Source: CAIYEO01 sp037139575 (GTDB lineage: Bacteria > Patescibacteriota > Saccharimonadia > Saccharimonadales > UBA4665). From it: 15,370 nt of DNA. The stretch lies in the NCBI GenBank assembly GCA_037139575.1, contig JBAXGD010000009.1, forward strand, positions 1-15,370, given 5' to 3'. Position 1 is the first letter of the stretch. The number at the start of each line of letters is the position of its first letter. Both the position numbers and the translations under genes were made by a program. The notes beneath the pieces are model-generated. The model was not told the DNA's origin. It worked only from the letters and a program-made list of their open reading frames with translations, and ran no database searches. Below, in pieces: positions 13,161 through 15,370 of the stretch.

Positions 13161-13184
13161 CATAAACAAAGAGGGTCTTTTGTT

Positions 13185-15370
13185 GTGAAATTGGTAGCTT
13201 CTGATTATGTACATTTGCATAATCATACTCAATATAGCTTGTTGGATGGATTGACTAAGGTTCCAGCTCTAATGGAGTACGTTGAGGAAAAATCTATGAC
13301 AGCAGTTGCGATTACTGATCATGGTACTCTTTCAGGTGCAATTGAGTTTTATAAAGAAGCAACCGCAAAAGGCATAAAGCCTATTTTGGGCATGGAAACT
13401 TATGTTGCTGCTAGAACACATTTGGATAAAGAAGCTCTAATAGATAAGCCTAATTTTCACCTTATTCTTCTAGCTATGAATAATAAGGGTTATGAAAATC
13501 TAATGCGATTATCGACAATCGCTAACCTAGATGGTTTTTACTACAAACCTAGAATTGATCATCAGTTACTAGAAAAATATAACGAAGGCTTAATAGTTCT
13601 TAGTGGTTGTATTGGTGGTGAGGTTGGCGATTTATTAAGGCAGAACCAATATGATCAAGCAAAAGAAATTGCGTCCTGGTATAAGAAAGTCTTTGGAGAT
13701 AGATATTTTATTGAGATTCAGGATCATGGGCATCCAAAGCACCCTGCAAAATGGGATGAACAGGTCGAAGTTACTAAGCAGCAATTAAAACTTGCCAAGG
13801 AGCTGAAAATTGATTGCGTGCTCACAAGTGATGCTCACTATCTGAGAAAAAAAGACGAACCCGCTCACGAGATATTACTTTGTGTGCAAACAGGGAGCTT
13901 TCTTAGTGACGAAAAAAGGATGTCATTAAAAGATTTCGAGCTAAATGTCACCGATCCTTTAGATGTAATTGCGAGATGGGGGGACGAATTTCCAGATTTA
14001 ATAGCCAATACTAAGAAAATTGCTGATCGCTGTAGTGTTGAAATAAAATTAGGTGGGATTCTTATCCCTAAGTTTGATTTGCCGAAAGGTAAGACTGAAA
14101 AAAGCTTCCTTATTGAAAATGTCTACAGAGGACTAGCATATAGATATGGTGGCAAATCTGAAGAAGAATCATCCGGTATGTCTGTCGAGCAGTCAATAAT
14201 GACCCTGCCTAAAGCTGCAAAAGAAAGAGCCGAATACGAACTAGGAGTTATTGACTCAATGGGCTTCAATGGCTATTTTCTAATCATTGCCGATTTCATC
14301 AATTGGGGCAAGAATCAAGGAATAGTTTTTGGCCCAGGAAGAGGTAGCGCAGCAGGTTCAATAATTGCATATTCTTTAAAAATAACAGAACTTGATCCAT
14401 TAAAATATGATCTCCTTTTTGAGAGATTCTTAAACCCAGACAGAATATCAATGCCTGATATAGATATAGATATCCAGGATTCTAGAAGAGATGAGGTTAT
14501 TCGGTATTGCGTAGATAAATATGGTAAAGACAGGGTCGCCAATATAGTAACGTTTGGTAGGATGGCTGCCAGAAACGCCATTAGAGATGTTTCCAGAGTT
14601 CTAGAGATACCATATTCGGAGGCTGATAGGTTGGCTAAAATGATTCCACCACCTGTTCAAGGTAGGCATACTCCGCTGGCTGTTCACCTTGTCGAGAACG
14701 CCGAACTCAAAAGCGAATATGAAAATAATAAAAGTACTAAAAAGATATTTGATTTGGCAGTTCAACTAGAAGGAACAATAAGGAGCCATGGAGTTCATGC
14801 TGCAGGAGTAGTTATTGCGCCAGAAGATATTGTTAAATATTCTCCGCTCGAAATGGCTCAAAAAGGAGTTATAGCAACTCAGTACTCAATGAATCCAATT
14901 GAAGAACTAGGCCTGCTTAAAATGGATTTTCTAGGCCTTTCTAACCTTACGATTATTAATAACGCTCTAAGAACAATAAAAAAAGTTTACGGCGAGGTCA
15001 TTAATATTGACCACATTCCACTGGATGACAAAGAAACATTTGAACTTTTAGCTCGAGGCGATACCACTGGAGTCTTTCAGTTTGAATCTGCCGGAATGAA
15101 AAGGTATTTAAAAGAGTTAATCCCTACTGAATTTGAGGATATTGTTGCAATGGTTGCTTTATACAGACCAGGTCCTATGCAGTTCATCGACGACTTTATT
15201 GACAGAAAACACGGCAAAAAGAAAATTGCATATCCGCACCCTAAGATGGAGAGTGCATTAAAAAATACGTATGGTGTGCTTGTATATCAAGAACAAGTCA
15301 TGCAAATTTCTAAAGAAGTAGCGGGTTTTACTGGTGGAGATGCAGATACGCTTAGAAAAGCTATTGGTAA
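13185..15370 (+). CDS. dnaE: DNA polymerase III alpha subunit, N-terminal 728 residues (cut by window end)
   Basis: The gene runs off the right edge, and about two thirds of a typical 1,100-1,200-residue DnaE is visible. It starts at a GTG, 9 nt after AGAGGG. There is no in-frame ATG upstream, and an in-frame stop lies at 13158. The PHP domain opens with VHLHNHTQYSLLDGL. All nine usual metal-site residues are present: His10, His12, Asp21, His46, Glu71, His92, Cys142, Asp216 and His218. The polymerase palm and fingers follow: GPGRGSAAGSIIAY (383-396), the acidic cluster MPDIDID (423-429), VTFGRMAARNAIRDV (455-469), RSHGVHAAGVVI (533-544), LKMDFLGLSNLTII (578-591, third catalytic Asp at 581), and GVFQFESAGMKRYL. 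The visible part ends in GGDADTLRKAIG. It is the replicative polymerase; DnaE1-type with an active PHP exonuclease is likely. Confidence 0.96.
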   Translation, partial: MKLVASDYVHLHNHTQYSLLDGLTKVPALMEYVEEKSMTAVAITDHGTLSGAIEFYKEATAKGIKPILGMETYVAARTHLDKEALIDKPNFHLILLAMNNKGYENLMRLSTIANLDGFYYKPRIDHQLLEKYNEGLIVLSGCIGGEVGDLLRQNQYDQAKEIASWYKKVFGDRYFIEIQDHGHPKHPAKWDEQVEVTKQQLKLAKELKIDCVLTSDAHYLRKKDEPAHEILLCVQTGSFLSDEKRMSLKDFELNVTDPLDVIARWGDEFPDLIANTKKIADRCSVEIKLGGILIPKFDLPKGKTEKSFLIENVYRGLAYRYGGKSEEESSGMSVEQSIMTLPKAAKERAEYELGVIDSMGFNGYFLIIADFINWGKNQGIVFGPGRGSAAGSIIAYSLKITELDPLKYDLLFERFLNPDRISMPDIDIDIQDSRRDEVIRYCVDKYGKDRVANIVTFGRMAARNAIRDVSRVLEIPYSEADRLAKMIPPPVQGRHTPLAVHLVENAELKSEYENNKSTKKIFDLAVQLEGTIRSHGVHAAGVVIAPEDIVKYSPLEMAQKGVIATQYSMNPIEELGLLKMDFLGLSNLTIINNALRTIKKVYGEVINIDHIPLDDKETFELLARGDTTGVFQFESAGMKRYLKELIPTEFEDIVAMVALYRPGPMQFIDDFIDRKHGKKKIAYPHPKMESALKNTYGVLVYQEQVMQISKEVAGFTGGDADTLRKAIG

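Noticed and set aside
14315..14581. Open frame on the minus strand inside dnaE
   Set aside because: It is complementary to the conserved polymerase core (GPGRGSAAG to the PDIDID region) and is best explained as a by-product of that conserved sequence.
1..15370. Recoded TGA (code 25, Gracilibacteria/SR1)
   Set aside because: uvrB, gatA, gatB and the visible dnaE have no in-frame TGA, and TGA ends the HAD, pfkB-family and gatC genes at sensible positions. The standard bacterial code fits.
1..15370. Mobile element, prophage, CRISPR array, toxin-antitoxin or defence island
   Set aside because: No transposase, integrase, terminal repeats, direct-repeat array or known defence domains were seen. 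All recognisable genes are housekeeping.

Overview
The window is a compact, AT-rich bacterial chromosome segment. Genes are packed end to end with no gap over 100 bp. It looks like core housekeeping DNA rather than a mobile or accessory region: I see no transposase, phage gene, CRISPR array, tRNA or rRNA. Stop codons are ordinary (TGA ends the HAD, pfkB-family and gatC genes, and no essential gene has an internal TGA), which argues against code-25 lineages. The minimal gene style, the divergent but full-length housekeeping proteins, the gatC-gatA-gatB cluster with a small membrane protein inside it, and the sugar-phosphate genes suggest a Candidate Phyla Radiation (Patescibacteria) member. Saccharibacteria (TM7) is my best guess, at moderate confidence and from pattern recognition only.

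Layout: (1) 1-2837, sugar-phosphate metabolism: the 3' end of a transketolase C-terminal subunit, a class II aldolase and a HAD hydrolase on the + strand, converging with and overlapping a long-form transaldolase on the - strand. (2) 2838-3941, a short divergent promoter region and a PfkB-family kinase. (3) 3989-5887, a 419-residue protein I cannot assign, followed with zero spacing by a SLOG/LOG-like Rossmann protein. (4) 5920-7884, uvrB. (5) 7921-11521, gatC, gatA, a small membrane protein and gatB, tightly coupled and making the tRNA-dependent amidotransferase. (6) 11529-12419, galU. (7) 12447-13117, two small membrane-anchored proteins, the second YtxH-like. (8) 13185 to the end, the first 728 residues of DnaE, the replicative polymerase, with an apparently intact PHP metal site.

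The most striking regulatory pattern is in the gene starts. Several genes that head transcription units (tal, uvrB, galU, probably gatC and the 82-residue membrane gene) have a TATAAT-type -10 box ending only 6-10 nt before the ATG, with no Shine-Dalgarno sequence. These transcripts are probably leaderless. Other genes, several of them operon-internal (aldolase, HAD, gatB, ytxH-like, and also pfkB and dnaE), have recognisable Shine-Dalgarno sequences. The dnaE promoter carries two overlapping inverted repeats that look like an operator.

Transketolase, aldolase, transaldolase and the PfkB kinase could together interconvert pentose, hexose and triose phosphates. The GatCAB genes serve translation, uvrB and dnaE serve DNA repair and replication, and galU supplies UDP-glucose for surface polysaccharide. 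I found no clear new defence or mobile system. The best candidates for undescribed biology are the unknown/SLOG gene pair, the membrane protein embedded in the gatCAB operon and the dnaE operator.
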